From an uncultured Alphaproteobacteria bacterium (GTDB lineage: Bacteria > Pseudomonadota > Alphaproteobacteria > Puniceispirillales > Marisalimonadaceae): a stretch of DNA of 48,803 bases. The notes beneath the pieces were generated by a model, which was not told the origin of the DNA, made no database searches, and was given only the letters and a program-made list of their open reading frames with translations. Position numbers and translations under genes: made by a program. The stretch lies in assembly GCA_937142855.1 (NCBI GenBank), contig CAKZQZ010000004.1:1-48803 (forward strand), given 5' to 3'. How positions within the stretch are numbered: position 1 is the first letter of the stretch; each line of letters starts with the position of its first letter. Shown here in pieces: positions 25,549 through 34,489 of this stretch.

Positions 25549-26646
25549 ATGGAAGTTGGTTTTTTTACTATGCCCATCCACCCTATTGATAAAGATTATA
25601 GAAAAACTTTATCAGAGGATCGAGAAGCCTTTATATTAGCTGATCAAATTGGTTTTTCTGAGGCTTATTGTGGCGAACATGTTACGGACGCTGCTGAAAA
25701 CATTACATCGAGTGCACTTTTTATAGCATCACTTGCTGCAGAAACTAAGAATATTAGGCTAGGTACTGGCACCGTAAATATGCCTAATTCACACCCTGCA
25801 GCCATAGCAGGTCAAATTGCAATGTTAGACCATATGTTAGATGGTAGATTTAATTTTGGTATAAGCCCTGGTGGACTTGCTTCAGATGCTGAAGTGTTTG
25901 GCAATCTAGATAAAAACAGAAATGAAATGTTTGTAGAATGCATAGACATGGTTTTAGAAATTTGGAAAAGAGATGCCCCTTACAACATTGAAGGAAAGTA
26001 TTGGAATGTATCTACACAAAGAACCCAGATGACAGAAATTGGTCAAGGAATTATGCAAAAGCCTTTTCAAAAACCTTATCCTCCAATTATCTGTACTGTT
26101 GTTGCTCCTTATTCTAAAGGCTTGATTTCTGCTGCTGCTAGAGGATGGAAGCCTATTTCTGCTAACTTTTTATTGCCAAAATGGGTTAAAACTCATTGGC
26201 CAAGTTATGTTCAAGGTTGTGAAGAAGGTGGTTTTAAAGCTAATTCAAAAGATTGGAGAGTTGCCAAATCTATATTTGTTTGCGAAGACAGTACTAAAGC
26301 TCGTGATTATGCCTTAGGTAATGGAAGTCCATATGTGTTTTATTATAAACAATTACTAACTAAAATGCTTAAGCATGGAAGAGCTAATTTGTTTAAAGAA
26401 GACCAAGATATGCCTGACAGTGATCTCAAATTAGAAGATATTTGTAATAAACTCATTCTATTTGGTTCCGCAGACGAAGTTGCTGACAAAATATTAGAAT
26501 TTAGAGATGAAGTTGGAGATTTTGGAACATTACTTTATGCCGGTCACGATTGGGCAGATGTTGATTTAGCCAGAAATTCTATGAAACTAATGGCTGAAAA
26601 AGTAATGCCTAAGATTAATAAATATACCAAAATAGCTGCTGAATAG
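25549..26646 (+). CDS. LLM-class (luciferase-like) flavin-dependent monooxygenase
   Basis: This class C flavin monooxygenase uses reduced FMN from a separate reductase to oxygenate an organic substrate. Conserved pieces are MEVGFFTMPIHP, FSEAYCGEHVTD, IRLGTGTVNMPNSHPAAIAG, the MLDGRFNFGISPGGL block and FGSADEVADKILEFRD near the C-terminus. It is most like the limonene-monooxygenase-type branch in these features. I set the start at ATG 25549, because GGAG lies 6 bases before it and the TTG four codons upstream overlaps that site; this gives 365 residues. It leads a plus-strand unit with the alpha/beta hydrolase, VOC, cyclase, FAD hydroxylase and OsmC genes. The only flavin reductase in the window is at 17972-18439. 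Confidence 0.93.
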   Translation: MEVGFFTMPIHPIDKDYRKTLSEDREAFILADQIGFSEAYCGEHVTDAAENITSSALFIASLAAETKNIRLGTGTVNMPNSHPAAIAGQIAMLDHMLDGRFNFGISPGGLASDAEVFGNLDKNRNEMFVECIDMVLEIWKRDAPYNIEGKYWNVSTQRTQMTEIGQGIMQKPFQKPYPPIICTVVAPYSKGLISAAARGWKPISANFLLPKWVKTHWPSYVQGCEEGGFKANSKDWRVAKSIFVCEDSTKARDYALGNGSPYVFYYKQLLTKMLKHGRANLFKEDQDMPDSDLKLEDICNKLILFGSADEVADKILEFRDEVGDFGTLLYAGHDWADVDLARNSMKLMAEKVMPKINKYTKIAAE

Positions 26647-26655
26647 GATTTAAAT

Positions 26656-27450
26656 ATGACACGTGTTACTTTAGAAGATAATGATTATTTAAATGTTGAA
26701 GTTATTGGAAGTTTAGATCTTCCTAAAATTATATTTTCAAACTCGCTTGGTTCAGATTTAAGAATGTGGGATCCACAAGTAAAAGCGATGAAAGATAAAT
26801 ATTGTATTATTCGGTATGATAAAAGAGGTCACGGAAAAAGTAGCCCTGCTAAAGGTCCCTACTCATTTGGTATGCTTGAGAATGATGTTATCAAAATAAT
26901 GGATGATCTTAATGTAGAAAAAGCAAACTTTGTAGGTCTTTCAATGGGTGGTATGACTTCTTTAGGGTTGGCCCTTAAGCATCAAAATAGATTTAATAAG
27001 TTTGTTTGCTGCGCAGCTAGAGCCGATATGCCACCCCCCTTACAAGAAGGATGGGATCAAAGAATTTCTATAGTCACAGAAAATGATACTAAAGGTGTCG
27101 TAAATGGCTCTCTTGAAAGATGGTTTAGCGAAGAATTTTCAAAAGACCCTCATAATACAGATATTATTAACCTCTCAAAAGATATGATTACCAACACATC
27201 TAAAGAAGGCTATATAGGTAGCTGTGAAGCAATTAAAAAACTCGATTATTTAAAAGATTTGTCTACAATAAATAAAGAGATCCTCTATATATCGGGTGAA
27301 AAAGATATGGGAGCTCCAGCTATGGCTATGGAAGAAATGCATCATATTACTCCAAACAGTAAATATGAATGTGTTCCAGGGGCAGCTCACATTTTAAATC
27401 TAGAATGTGCAGAGAAGGTAAGTAATACAATTTTAGAATTTTTAAATTAA
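26656..27450 (+). CDS. Alpha/beta hydrolase (enol-lactonase-like)
   Basis: A 264-residue alpha/beta-hydrolase-fold enzyme. The nucleophile is S96 in the GLSMGGM elbow, the oxyanion region is SNSLGSDLRMWDPQ, and the catalytic histidine lies in GAAHILNLE near the C-terminus. The opening and the YDKRGHGKSS segment match 3-oxoadipate enol-lactonase (PcaD) and related ring-product hydrolases. It is 9 bases after the monooxygenase gene, with AGGAT before the ATG. A hydrolase right after an LLM monooxygenase suggests it cleaves the ring-opened amide or ester product, as the alpha/beta hydrolase of the trigonelline pathway does; this analogy is inference. Confidence 0.92.
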   Translation: MTRVTLEDNDYLNVEVIGSLDLPKIIFSNSLGSDLRMWDPQVKAMKDKYCIIRYDKRGHGKSSPAKGPYSFGMLENDVIKIMDDLNVEKANFVGLSMGGMTSLGLALKHQNRFNKFVCCAARADMPPPLQEGWDQRISIVTENDTKGVVNGSLERWFSEEFSKDPHNTDIINLSKDMITNTSKEGYIGSCEAIKKLDYLKDLSTINKEILYISGEKDMGAPAMAMEEMHHITPNSKYECVPGAAHILNLECAEKVSNTILEFLN

Positions 27451-27472
27451 ATATTAATTAGTGGGGAGTAAT

Positions 27473-27883
27473 ATGGCGCTTAATACATTTGAACATGTCT
27501 TAATTCTTGCAGATGATGTTGATAAAACAAAAGATTTTTATGTTAATATCCTTGGTTTAGAGGTTGGGTACAGACCAGATTTTCCATTTAAGGGTTATTG
27601 GTTATATTTAAAAGATAATAAAGCCGCATGCATTCATCTTGCAATGAGACAACAAGATACAGGTCAAGATTATTACATAGGTAAGAAAGAAGATGTTAAG
27701 TCAGGTTCTGGTGCAATAGATCATGTTGCTTTCAATGCTGATGATATAGAAGGTATGAAGAGTAAACTCGACAAAATATCTATGGATTACACACATAGAA
27801 AGGTTCCAGGCTTTCCTTTGGAACAGTTATTTATTATGGATCCTGACGGAGTAAAAGTTGAATTAAACTTTGCCACATCTTAG
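27473..27883 (+). CDS. VOC-family (glyoxalase/dioxygenase fold) protein
   Basis: This single vicinal-oxygen-chelate protein has paired beta-alpha-beta-beta-beta modules. FEHVLILADDVDKTKDFYVNILGLEV opens module one, DHVAFNADDIEG opens module two, and MDPDGVKVELNF supplies the terminal glutamate ligand. Putative metal residues are the first H, the H in IDHVAF and that E. I start at ATG 27473, since GGGGAG lies just upstream and the GTG at 27461 would occupy that site; this gives 136 residues. It could be a dioxygenase, an isomerase or a lyase on a pathway intermediate. Confidence 0.88.
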   Translation: MALNTFEHVLILADDVDKTKDFYVNILGLEVGYRPDFPFKGYWLYLKDNKAACIHLAMRQQDTGQDYYIGKKEDVKSGSGAIDHVAFNADDIEGMKSKLDKISMDYTHRKVPGFPLEQLFIMDPDGVKVELNFATS

Positions 27884-27912
27884 TTAAACAAATCGATTGT
27901 AAGGAGCATAAA

Positions 27913-28881
27913 ATGCCACATAAGTACAACGAAAAAATGTTTGATATTAAACATTTAAGAGCAACAGCTGAAAAATTAAAAAATTGGGGAAGATGGGGTC
28001 CAGATGATGAGATAGGAACCTTAAATTTTATAACACCTGATAAAGTCATTGATGCAAGCAAACTTATAAAAAGAGGAAAACGTTTTAGCTTAGGTTTAAA
28101 CTTTGATAGACATGGACCACAAAAAGGAACATGGGGCAATAGGTTTAATCCAATTCATCTTATGTTAGCTACTGGAACTGACGCTGTTGCAGGAAGATTT
28201 GATGAATTTGGATTAAGATATGCTGATGATATGATATCACTCCCTCTTCAATGCGCTACACAATGGGATGCATTGGCTCATATTTTTTATGATGATTATA
28301 TGTGGAATGGATATGATGCCAGACTTGTAGACAGTGACGGAGCTCAGAAAAACGGGATAGAAAAAGTAAGAGCTGAAATGGCAGGAAGAGGTGTTCTTTT
28401 AGACGTTGCTAGATGGGCAGGCGTAGACTTTTTTGAAGATGGCGTCGCTATATCAGCAAACGACCTTGATGAATGCGCCAAATCTCAAAATGTTGATATA
28501 AAACAAGGTGATTTTGTTATTGTTCGTACCGGCCAAATGGAACAACGATTAGATGCTGGAGATTGGGGTGGATATGCAGGCGGCGACGCTCCTGGTCTAG
28601 CCTTTGATACCGCTGAGTGGATTTACAACAAAGAAATTGCTGCTATTTGTACAGATACTTGGGGATGTGAAGTTAGACCCAATGAAACAAAAGATGCACA
28701 ACAACCATGGCACTGGGTAGTTATTCCAATGATTGGCATCACCATGGGTGAAATTTTTTACCTTCGTGAGTTAGCCAAAGATTGTGATGAAGATAAGGTG
28801 TATGAATTCTTCTTTTGTGCGCCACCACTGCCAATAACTAAAGCTGTCGGTTCACCTATTAATCCTATGGCTATAAAATAA
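27913..28881 (+). CDS. Cyclase-family protein, long variant with TQWD motif
   Basis: The 322-residue protein belongs to the cyclase/kynurenine-formamidase family. In place of the classical HxGTHxDxPxH it has CATQWDALAHIFYD, the variant found in longer members, where only the D and last H of the metal motif remain recognisable. RWGPDDEIGTLNFITP near residues 28-43, RGVLLDVARWAGVDF and ICTDTWGCEVRPNE are further family features. It starts after AAGGAG. It is the second, differently built cyclase in this catabolic region, so the two probably act on different intermediates. Confidence 0.9.
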   Translation: MPHKYNEKMFDIKHLRATAEKLKNWGRWGPDDEIGTLNFITPDKVIDASKLIKRGKRFSLGLNFDRHGPQKGTWGNRFNPIHLMLATGTDAVAGRFDEFGLRYADDMISLPLQCATQWDALAHIFYDDYMWNGYDARLVDSDGAQKNGIEKVRAEMAGRGVLLDVARWAGVDFFEDGVAISANDLDECAKSQNVDIKQGDFVIVRTGQMEQRLDAGDWGGYAGGDAPGLAFDTAEWIYNKEIAAICTDTWGCEVRPNETKDAQQPWHWVVIPMIGITMGEIFYLRELAKDCDEDKVYEFFFCAPPLPITKAVGSPINPMAIK

Positions 28882-28886
28882 AATTT

Positions 28887-30089
28887 ATGAAACCATCAGC
28901 AACTATTATTGGTGGTTCAATGGCTGGTCTTTTTGCAGCCACGGCACTATTAAAAAATGGATGGGAGATTTCTATACATGAGAAAGTGCCCGTTCCCCTC
29001 TCAGGTCGTGGAGCAGGCATAGCTACTTATGATGAATTGGCAGATCTTGTTTTTAAGGCTACCAATAATGACGATGTACTTGGTACAACGGCCAAATTAA
29101 GAGTATCATTAGATAATGATGGCAATATAAATGGTAGTTACAACTACCCTCAAGTATATACAAGTTGGCAATATTTATTTTCAATTTTAAGAGAACAAAT
29201 TAATGATGAAAATTATTATATGGGCGATGATTGTATTAAAATAGAACAAAATAATGATGAAGCCATAGCGTACTTTGAAAATGGAAAGAAAAAAAGCTCT
29301 GACTTAATCATTATTGCTAATGGTATTAAATCAGATTTACGATCCTATGTAGATAAAAGTGCTCATCCGCAATATGCTGAATATGTTGGTTGGAGAGGTG
29401 TTGTTAACGAAGAAGAAATTAGCTCTAAATCATTAGAGACACTCTCAAATTATTTTATTATTGTTTTACCTCATAATCAGCAAATAGCTTGTTATCCAAT
29501 AGCTGGAGAAGGTGAAAATCCTTTTGAAATTGGTAAGAGACGAATTAACTGGATATGGTACAAACCAATACCCACGAAATTATTAAAAGAATTATTATTA
29601 GGTAAATCAGGACAACAATATGAAGATGGCATTCCTCCAAACGAAATAAGACAAGAAATCATTAGTGATTTATTTGAAGAAGCACAAAATAATCTTCCAC
29701 CACAGCTTGTTGAATTAGTTAAAGCAACACAGCAGCCACTCATTCAACCAATTTTTGATCTACAAAGCATGAAAATGCATAATAGTAGAGTTGTAACGAT
29801 TGGAGACGCGGCTTTTACGGCAAGACCTCATGTTGGAATGGGGGTAACAAAAGCAGCAATGGATGCATTCAAACTATCTGAATATTTAGGTGATAATTTT
29901 AATTTAGATAAATTAAGTAAATGGGAGCAATTAAGACTTAAAGAAAGTCAATTCATTGTTAATAGAAGTAGAAAATTAGGCAATTATTTATCTTTGCCTA
30001 AAGAAAATGAAAATCTGATAATGCCAAACATTCAAAATGTTTTAAAAGATACCGCAATTAGCTTGTATGACATAGAAGATTACCAATAA
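28887..30089 (+). CDS. FAD-dependent aromatic hydroxylase, resembling 2,6-dihydroxypyridine 3-monooxygenase
   Basis: This single-component class A flavin monooxygenase of 400 residues binds FAD through IIGGSMAG (7-14) and a second FAD motif GDAAFTARPHVGMGVTKAAM. The stretches VPLSGRGAGIATYDEL, EYVGWRGVV and ARPHVGMG recall 2,6-dihydroxypyridine 3-monooxygenase of nicotine degraders, from memory of that family. Enzymes of this kind use NAD(P)H and O2 to hydroxylate a phenolic or pyridinol ring. The gene follows the long cyclase by 5 bases and precedes an OsmC gene. It has no clear ribosome binding site, so translation may be coupled. The substrate assignment is tentative. Confidence 0.88.
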   Translation: MKPSATIIGGSMAGLFAATALLKNGWEISIHEKVPVPLSGRGAGIATYDELADLVFKATNNDDVLGTTAKLRVSLDNDGNINGSYNYPQVYTSWQYLFSILREQINDENYYMGDDCIKIEQNNDEAIAYFENGKKKSSDLIIIANGIKSDLRSYVDKSAHPQYAEYVGWRGVVNEEEISSKSLETLSNYFIIVLPHNQQIACYPIAGEGENPFEIGKRRINWIWYKPIPTKLLKELLLGKSGQQYEDGIPPNEIRQEIISDLFEEAQNNLPPQLVELVKATQQPLIQPIFDLQSMKMHNSRVVTIGDAAFTARPHVGMGVTKAAMDAFKLSEYLGDNFNLDKLSKWEQLRLKESQFIVNRSRKLGNYLSLPKENENLIMPNIQNVLKDTAISLYDIEDYQ

Positions 30090-30103
30090 TAGAAGAGGTC
30101 ATT

Positions 30104-30583
30104 ATGAATAATAAATCATTTAAATTAAAATTTACTGGTAATGCATTAAATAAAGGCTCAATGAGGAATGATATTGATGTAGCATTTGAGTCAATGAATG
30201 AAACATTTAAATTAGCAACTGACGAAGGTGCATTTCATGGAGGCAAAGGTACAGCCCCTCCTCCTTTGGCATTATTTACAGCTTCATTATGTGGTTGTGT
30301 GATGACCCAAATAAAGGCTTTTGGTAAAAAATTGAAAATCGAAGTTAACGAAATTAAAATTGATGCTTTAATGGAATGGCAGGGAGATATATTGGAAGAA
30401 GGCCCATACCAAGCGAGTTGTGATGGTTATAATTTAGATATTGATATCATTAGCGAAGAGCCAATTGAAAGAAAAAAGCAACTACTTAAAGCCGCAATAA
30501 ATGGTTGCTTTATAGAAGCCTCCCTTAAACCTGGCATAGTCAAACATAGACTAAAAGATAATAAAAATTGGATAACTATCTGA
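30104..30583 (+). CDS. OsmC-family protein
   Basis: A 159-residue OsmC/Ohr-fold protein, a family of thiol-dependent peroxidases that detoxify organic hydroperoxides. The first cysteine helix is recognisable as TASLCGCVMTQIKAFGKKL, and the second cysteine as KAAINGCFIEASLKPG. The family's usual opening strands are replaced by FKLKFTGNALNKGSMRNDI. It ends the monooxygenase unit, with AGAGGT before the ATG, and converges on the molybdenum hydroxylase genes. A protective role against peroxides leaked by the flavin enzymes is plausible. Confidence 0.88.
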   Translation: MNNKSFKLKFTGNALNKGSMRNDIDVAFESMNETFKLATDEGAFHGGKGTAPPPLALFTASLCGCVMTQIKAFGKKLKIEVNEIKIDALMEWQGDILEEGPYQASCDGYNLDIDIISEEPIERKKQLLKAAINGCFIEASLKPGIVKHRLKDNKNWITI

Positions 30584-30588
30584 TTTTA

Positions 30589-32982
30589 TTAAATCTTACC
30601 CAAGGCCTTTAAAACTTTTTCTGGAGTAATTGGTTGTGAAATCACTTCAGCACCCACCTGTTTTAAAGCATTATTTATCGCATTCATTATAACTGCAGGC
30701 GCACCACCAGTTCCAGCTTCACCAGCACCTTTTGCACCAATAATACTCCGACCAGAATTCGTTGTGACATGATCAACTATGATATCAGGCATCTCATATG
30801 CCATAGGAACAAGATAATCAGCCATAGTTGCATTTTGCATATTTCCTTGATCGTCATATACACATTCTTCAAACAGAGCGCCTCCAATACCTTGAATAAC
30901 ACCACCTCTAATTTGTTCTTCAACTAATTTAGGATTAATTTGGGTACCACAATCCTCAACAGCCCAAAATTTATTAATCTTGATAATTCCTGTATCTTGA
31001 TCAATTGAGATTTGGCAGCCCATTGCACTATTTGTGAAAACAAAAGGAATTCCTTCAATTAAAAAACTAGCTGTAGCTAACAATTCAGGGTTTGTACCCT
31101 TGGGAATTTCATGGCCTCTATAATATACTGTTTCGGCTAGTTTTTGTAGAGAGATACCTTCCCCACCATTTTTCCTAATAACATTGTTATCTTCAATATC
31201 TAGGGAATCTTTATCAGTTTGCATAATCGCTGCTGCAATATTTAAAATATTATCTTTAAGTTTTCGTGCAGCTTTTAATACAGCTTCGCCACCAATTCCA
31301 GCACCTCTTGATGCCCATGTACCACCACCATATGGTGTTGCATCAGTATCACCCAAAGTAACTCTTACGGATTCTAATTTTACACCTAATTGATCTGCAG
31401 CAATCTGCTTCATAATAGCTTCTGTTCCTTGACCTTGTTCAGTTATAGACGATGATAAATGAATTGCCCCAGATCCTTCTAGCCTTATGGACGCACCATC
31501 TTGAGACGAAATATGCGCACCTCCTACTCCATAAAATAATGGACTAGGATTAGTTACTTCACACATACTAATAACGCCATAACCTGATAATATTCCTTTT
31601 TCGTAATCATCTTTTTTCTTAGTTTCGATTTCTTTTATATCCATAATTTCCAGAAGTTTATCCATTGATGCTTGATGAGACAGATCTTCCAAAGGGACAC
31701 CTGATGGTGACTTGTTAGGATATGAATTATCAGGTATAAAATTTATTTTTCTAATTTTATCTAAATCCATTTCAATTTTATAAGCTGCTTTATCAATTAA
31801 AGCTTCTGTAATAGCTACTGCTATTGGATGTCCAACGGCTCTATATTGACACATTGGTGTTTTATTTTGAAAAACCACAGTACCTACTGCTTTATAATTA
31901 GGTATAACGTAAGGTGCCCCAGAAAGGTTAAGCACTTGATTTGTTTCAATAGCCGATGTTCTCGGGTACATACTAAAAGGACCAATACCACTCAAATCAT
32001 CAATTTCCATTGCTAGTATTTTTCCATTTTTATCAACACCAAGTTTACCACTAATTTTATGACATCTTGCATGTATATCCGTGGTGAAACTTTCTAATCT
32101 ATCTGCAATAAATTTTACTGGTCTACCTAATTTCTTTGAAATAGCTGTAACAGCCATTTCATCTGGATAAACGTGAACTTTGATACCAAAAGAGCCACCC
32201 ACATCCCTACTAATAATTCTAACTAAGCCTTCATTAAGATCTAAATGCTTGGCAATTATGTGCTGCATCATATGAGGAGCTTGACCATTATGATAAATAG
32301 TCATTTTATTTTCTGCTTTATTCCAATCAGCAACAATACCTCTAGATTCTAGCGTGACACCTGTGTGCCTTGCAAAATCAAGTGTGGTTTCAACAACAGC
32401 ATCTGCTTCTTTAAATGCCTTATCAACATCTCCTTGATTAACTGTTCTGGTCCAAAATAAATTATTTCCTAGTTCAGGGTGTATTATTACAGCATTTGGA
32501 TCCAAAGCTGTTTCCATATCTACCTGTGCATCTTTTTCTAGCCAGTCAACTTCTATTAATTCTAAAGCATCTTCAGCTTGAGCTCTTGAATTAGCAATAA
32601 CAACAGCCACAGGTTCGCCCTGCCATCTGGCAATATTTTTTGCTAATGGTGACTGCTCAGGAGATCTCATTTCGCCTAAATGACCTAAAACACCAACCCA
32701 AGGTTTACATACCTCATCTATTTCCTTTGCTGTAAATACATCAATTACACCATCTGACTGTTTTGCATTTTTAACATCAATTGATTTTATTTCTGCATGG
32801 GCGAAAGGTGATCTTAAAAAGGCAACATGGACCATTCTAGGCAAAGTAAGATCATCAACAAACTGCCCTCCTCCATCTAGATGTTTTTTAGCATTTTGCC
32901 TTGGAACACTTCTACCAATATAAGAGTTGGGTCTATCTATTGAACCCAACTTAGGGTTTTGGTTTACTTTTAAATCATCCAT
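30589..32982 (-). CDS. Molybdopterin-binding large subunit, Cox/Xdh family (not form I CO dehydrogenase)
   Basis: The large catalytic subunit of a three-subunit molybdenum hydroxylase, 797 residues. RSVPRQNAKKHLDGGGQFVDD opens the aldehyde-oxidase 'hammerhead' domain. The molybdopterin loop is DVGGSFGIK. The active-site loop that reads AYxCSFR in form I CO dehydrogenase reads QYRAVGHPIA here, so CO oxidation is unlikely. The catalytic glutamate is in GAKGAGEAGTGGAP near the C-terminus. There is no export signal. It is the third gene of a minus-strand M-S-L unit and presumably hydroxylates an N-heterocycle or aldehyde. Confidence 0.92.
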   Translation of the reverse strand: MDDLKVNQNPKLGSIDRPNSYIGRSVPRQNAKKHLDGGGQFVDDLTLPRMVHVAFLRSPFAHAEIKSIDVKNAKQSDGVIDVFTAKEIDEVCKPWVGVLGHLGEMRSPEQSPLAKNIARWQGEPVAVVIANSRAQAEDALELIEVDWLEKDAQVDMETALDPNAVIIHPELGNNLFWTRTVNQGDVDKAFKEADAVVETTLDFARHTGVTLESRGIVADWNKAENKMTIYHNGQAPHMMQHIIAKHLDLNEGLVRIISRDVGGSFGIKVHVYPDEMAVTAISKKLGRPVKFIADRLESFTTDIHARCHKISGKLGVDKNGKILAMEIDDLSGIGPFSMYPRTSAIETNQVLNLSGAPYVIPNYKAVGTVVFQNKTPMCQYRAVGHPIAVAITEALIDKAAYKIEMDLDKIRKINFIPDNSYPNKSPSGVPLEDLSHQASMDKLLEIMDIKEIETKKKDDYEKGILSGYGVISMCEVTNPSPLFYGVGGAHISSQDGASIRLEGSGAIHLSSSITEQGQGTEAIMKQIAADQLGVKLESVRVTLGDTDATPYGGGTWASRGAGIGGEAVLKAARKLKDNILNIAAAIMQTDKDSLDIEDNNVIRKNGGEGISLQKLAETVYYRGHEIPKGTNPELLATASFLIEGIPFVFTNSAMGCQISIDQDTGIIKINKFWAVEDCGTQINPKLVEEQIRGGVIQGIGGALFEECVYDDQGNMQNATMADYLVPMAYEMPDIIVDHVTTNSGRSIIGAKGAGEAGTGGAPAVIMNAINNALKQVGAEVISQPITPEKVLKALGKI

Positions 32983-32992
32983 ATCTTACACC

Positions 32993-33469
32993 TTAATTAA
33001 TTTCGTTAATACATTCTTCAATAGCATCAACTATCGATTGATATCCAGTACACCTGCAATAATTCCCAGAAATTTCAGATCTTATTTCATCTCTAGTAAG
33101 CTTTTTCTTGCTCAATAGAATTTCTTTAGTCGTCATAAGCATACCTGGCGAACAAAAACCACATTGAAAAGCATTATGCTTAAGAAAGCTCTGCTTTACT
33201 TGTTCCATCATTTGATCATCAAAACCTTCAACAGTTTTTAAATCAGATCCATTTGCCTGAGATGCTAGGACTAAACATGACCTCACTGCTTTACCATCCA
33301 TTTCAATGGTACAAGCACCACAAGCACCCTGTTCACATCCTAAATGAGTGCCTGTAAGGCCTTGTGATCTTAAATAATCTGCCAAATGCTGTCTTGAAGG
33401 TACGTTTACGTTATTAAATTTTTCACCATTTACTGTAAAAGATATATTTGATGTATTGTTAGCAGTCAT
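32993..33469 (-). CDS. 2Fe-2S small subunit of the Cox/Xdh-type hydroxylase
   Basis: A 158-residue electron-transfer subunit. The ferredoxin-type cluster motif is LGCEQGACGACTIEM with the fourth cysteine in RSCLVLA. The second cluster is bound by CGFCSPGM and GNYCRCTGY. It is encoded directly after the FAD subunit (its ATG abuts that gene's stop), with GGAGG upstream, and 10 bases before the large subunit. The M-S-L order is the usual one. Confidence 0.95.
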   Translation of the reverse strand: MTANNTSNISFTVNGEKFNNVNVPSRQHLADYLRSQGLTGTHLGCEQGACGACTIEMDGKAVRSCLVLASQANGSDLKTVEGFDDQMMEQVKQSFLKHNAFQCGFCSPGMLMTTKEILLSKKKLTRDEIRSEISGNYCRCTGYQSIVDAIEECINEIN

Positions 33470-34312
33470 TTATGCCTCCAACTTGTTTAAAACTTTTTTA
33501 ATTAAGATTGTTGCTAAGTGAAGTTTCATTTCTGAACTACTATTTAAATCACCTGCAAAATCAATTTCAGAATTTAAAGAATTTTTTAAATTTGAATAAT
33601 CATAACCATTTTCTAAATATAACTTTGCAGTTTTATCTGCGGAGTCTGGTTTGTCACCAGTAGCGAAATAAACAAGGCTCAAATCATTCACCTTATTACC
33701 TATTTTATTAACATTGGCTATTAAACCAGCCATTGCATAATCGCCATGACGTCTACAAACTTCCTCAAAAAGAATAGCTTGCTCCTGTTTTAATAAAGGA
33801 TATTTAATCCCAATAACAATTTCATCTTGATTAATGGCAGTTTCAAAAAGACCTAAATAAAAGTCTTTAGCATGAATAGATCTATCACCATTTTGACCTG
33901 AAACTATTATTTCAGCATTTGTTGCAACGGCTAAAGCAGGCAATTCTGCTGCTGGATCACCGTAAGCTATACTGCCACCATGAGTGCCCTTATTCCTAAT
34001 TGCTGGATGAGCAACCATTTTCAAAATATCAATTAAACAAGGCATTCGTTTTAAAACAAGTTCATTTTTCATTACATGTGAATGCGTTGCCAAAGCACCT
34101 ATAAATAAATAATCACCATCAATTTTAATGTCATCCAATCCACTAATTTTAGAAATATCAATTAAACAACTAGGACTAGATAATCTCATATTAAGCGCAG
34201 GCAAAAGTGATTGCCCTCCTGCTAAAATGACAGCTTCTTCGTCTTTAGCCTTAATGTTTATAGCATCTTGTATATTTGTAGCTTCATGATAAGAAAAATC
34301 AGCTGCTTTCAT
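33470..34312 (-). CDS. FAD-binding medium subunit of the Cox/Xdh-type hydroxylase
   Basis: A 280-residue FAD subunit (PCMH-type fold). FAD-binding motifs are AGGQSLLPALNMR and NKGTHGGSIAYGDPAAELPA. The C-terminal CO-dehydrogenase flavoprotein domain begins at about 175. With its own FAD subunit this enzyme can probably pass electrons to NAD+, unlike the two-subunit IorAB-type enzyme upstream. It is the first gene of the unit, with AAGGGGG before the ATG. No XdhC or CoxDEF-type maturation genes are present in the window. Confidence 0.94.
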   Translation of the reverse strand: MKAADFSYHEATNIQDAINIKAKDEEAVILAGGQSLLPALNMRLSSPSCLIDISKISGLDDIKIDGDYLFIGALATHSHVMKNELVLKRMPCLIDILKMVAHPAIRNKGTHGGSIAYGDPAAELPALAVATNAEIIVSGQNGDRSIHAKDFYLGLFETAINQDEIVIGIKYPLLKQEQAILFEEVCRRHGDYAMAGLIANVNKIGNKVNDLSLVYFATGDKPDSADKTAKLYLENGYDYSNLKNSLNSEIDFAGDLNSSSEMKLHLATILIKKVLNKLEA

Positions 34313-34489
34313 TGATATAATCCCCCTTAAGAAAACAATCTAAGAACTTCATAAGTTAATCATTATTTATAAACGGTATCAATATTTTTTAAATCATATT
34401 TAATGATTTTATATATATAATTAAATCATTTCATATTTATATCTAATGTTTTATTCTAATCATTATTTTTTATTATTTGGGAGCTTAAA
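34313..34489. promoter_or_regulatory. Divergent control region with an AAATCAT inverted repeat
   Basis: This spacer lies between the molybdenum hydroxylase unit and the OsmC-deacetylase unit. AAATCAT (34391-34397) and ATGATTT (34403-34409) form a perfect 7-base dyad with a 5-base centre, and another AAATCAT lies at 34423-34429. The spacing suits a dimeric regulator. The same heptamer occurs in the spacer 25406-25548. No regulator gene adjoins it. Confidence 0.38.

Noticed and set aside
30589-34312. Form I carbon monoxide dehydrogenase
   Set aside because: The AYxCSFR active-site loop is replaced by QYRAVGHPIA, and no CoxDEF genes are present.
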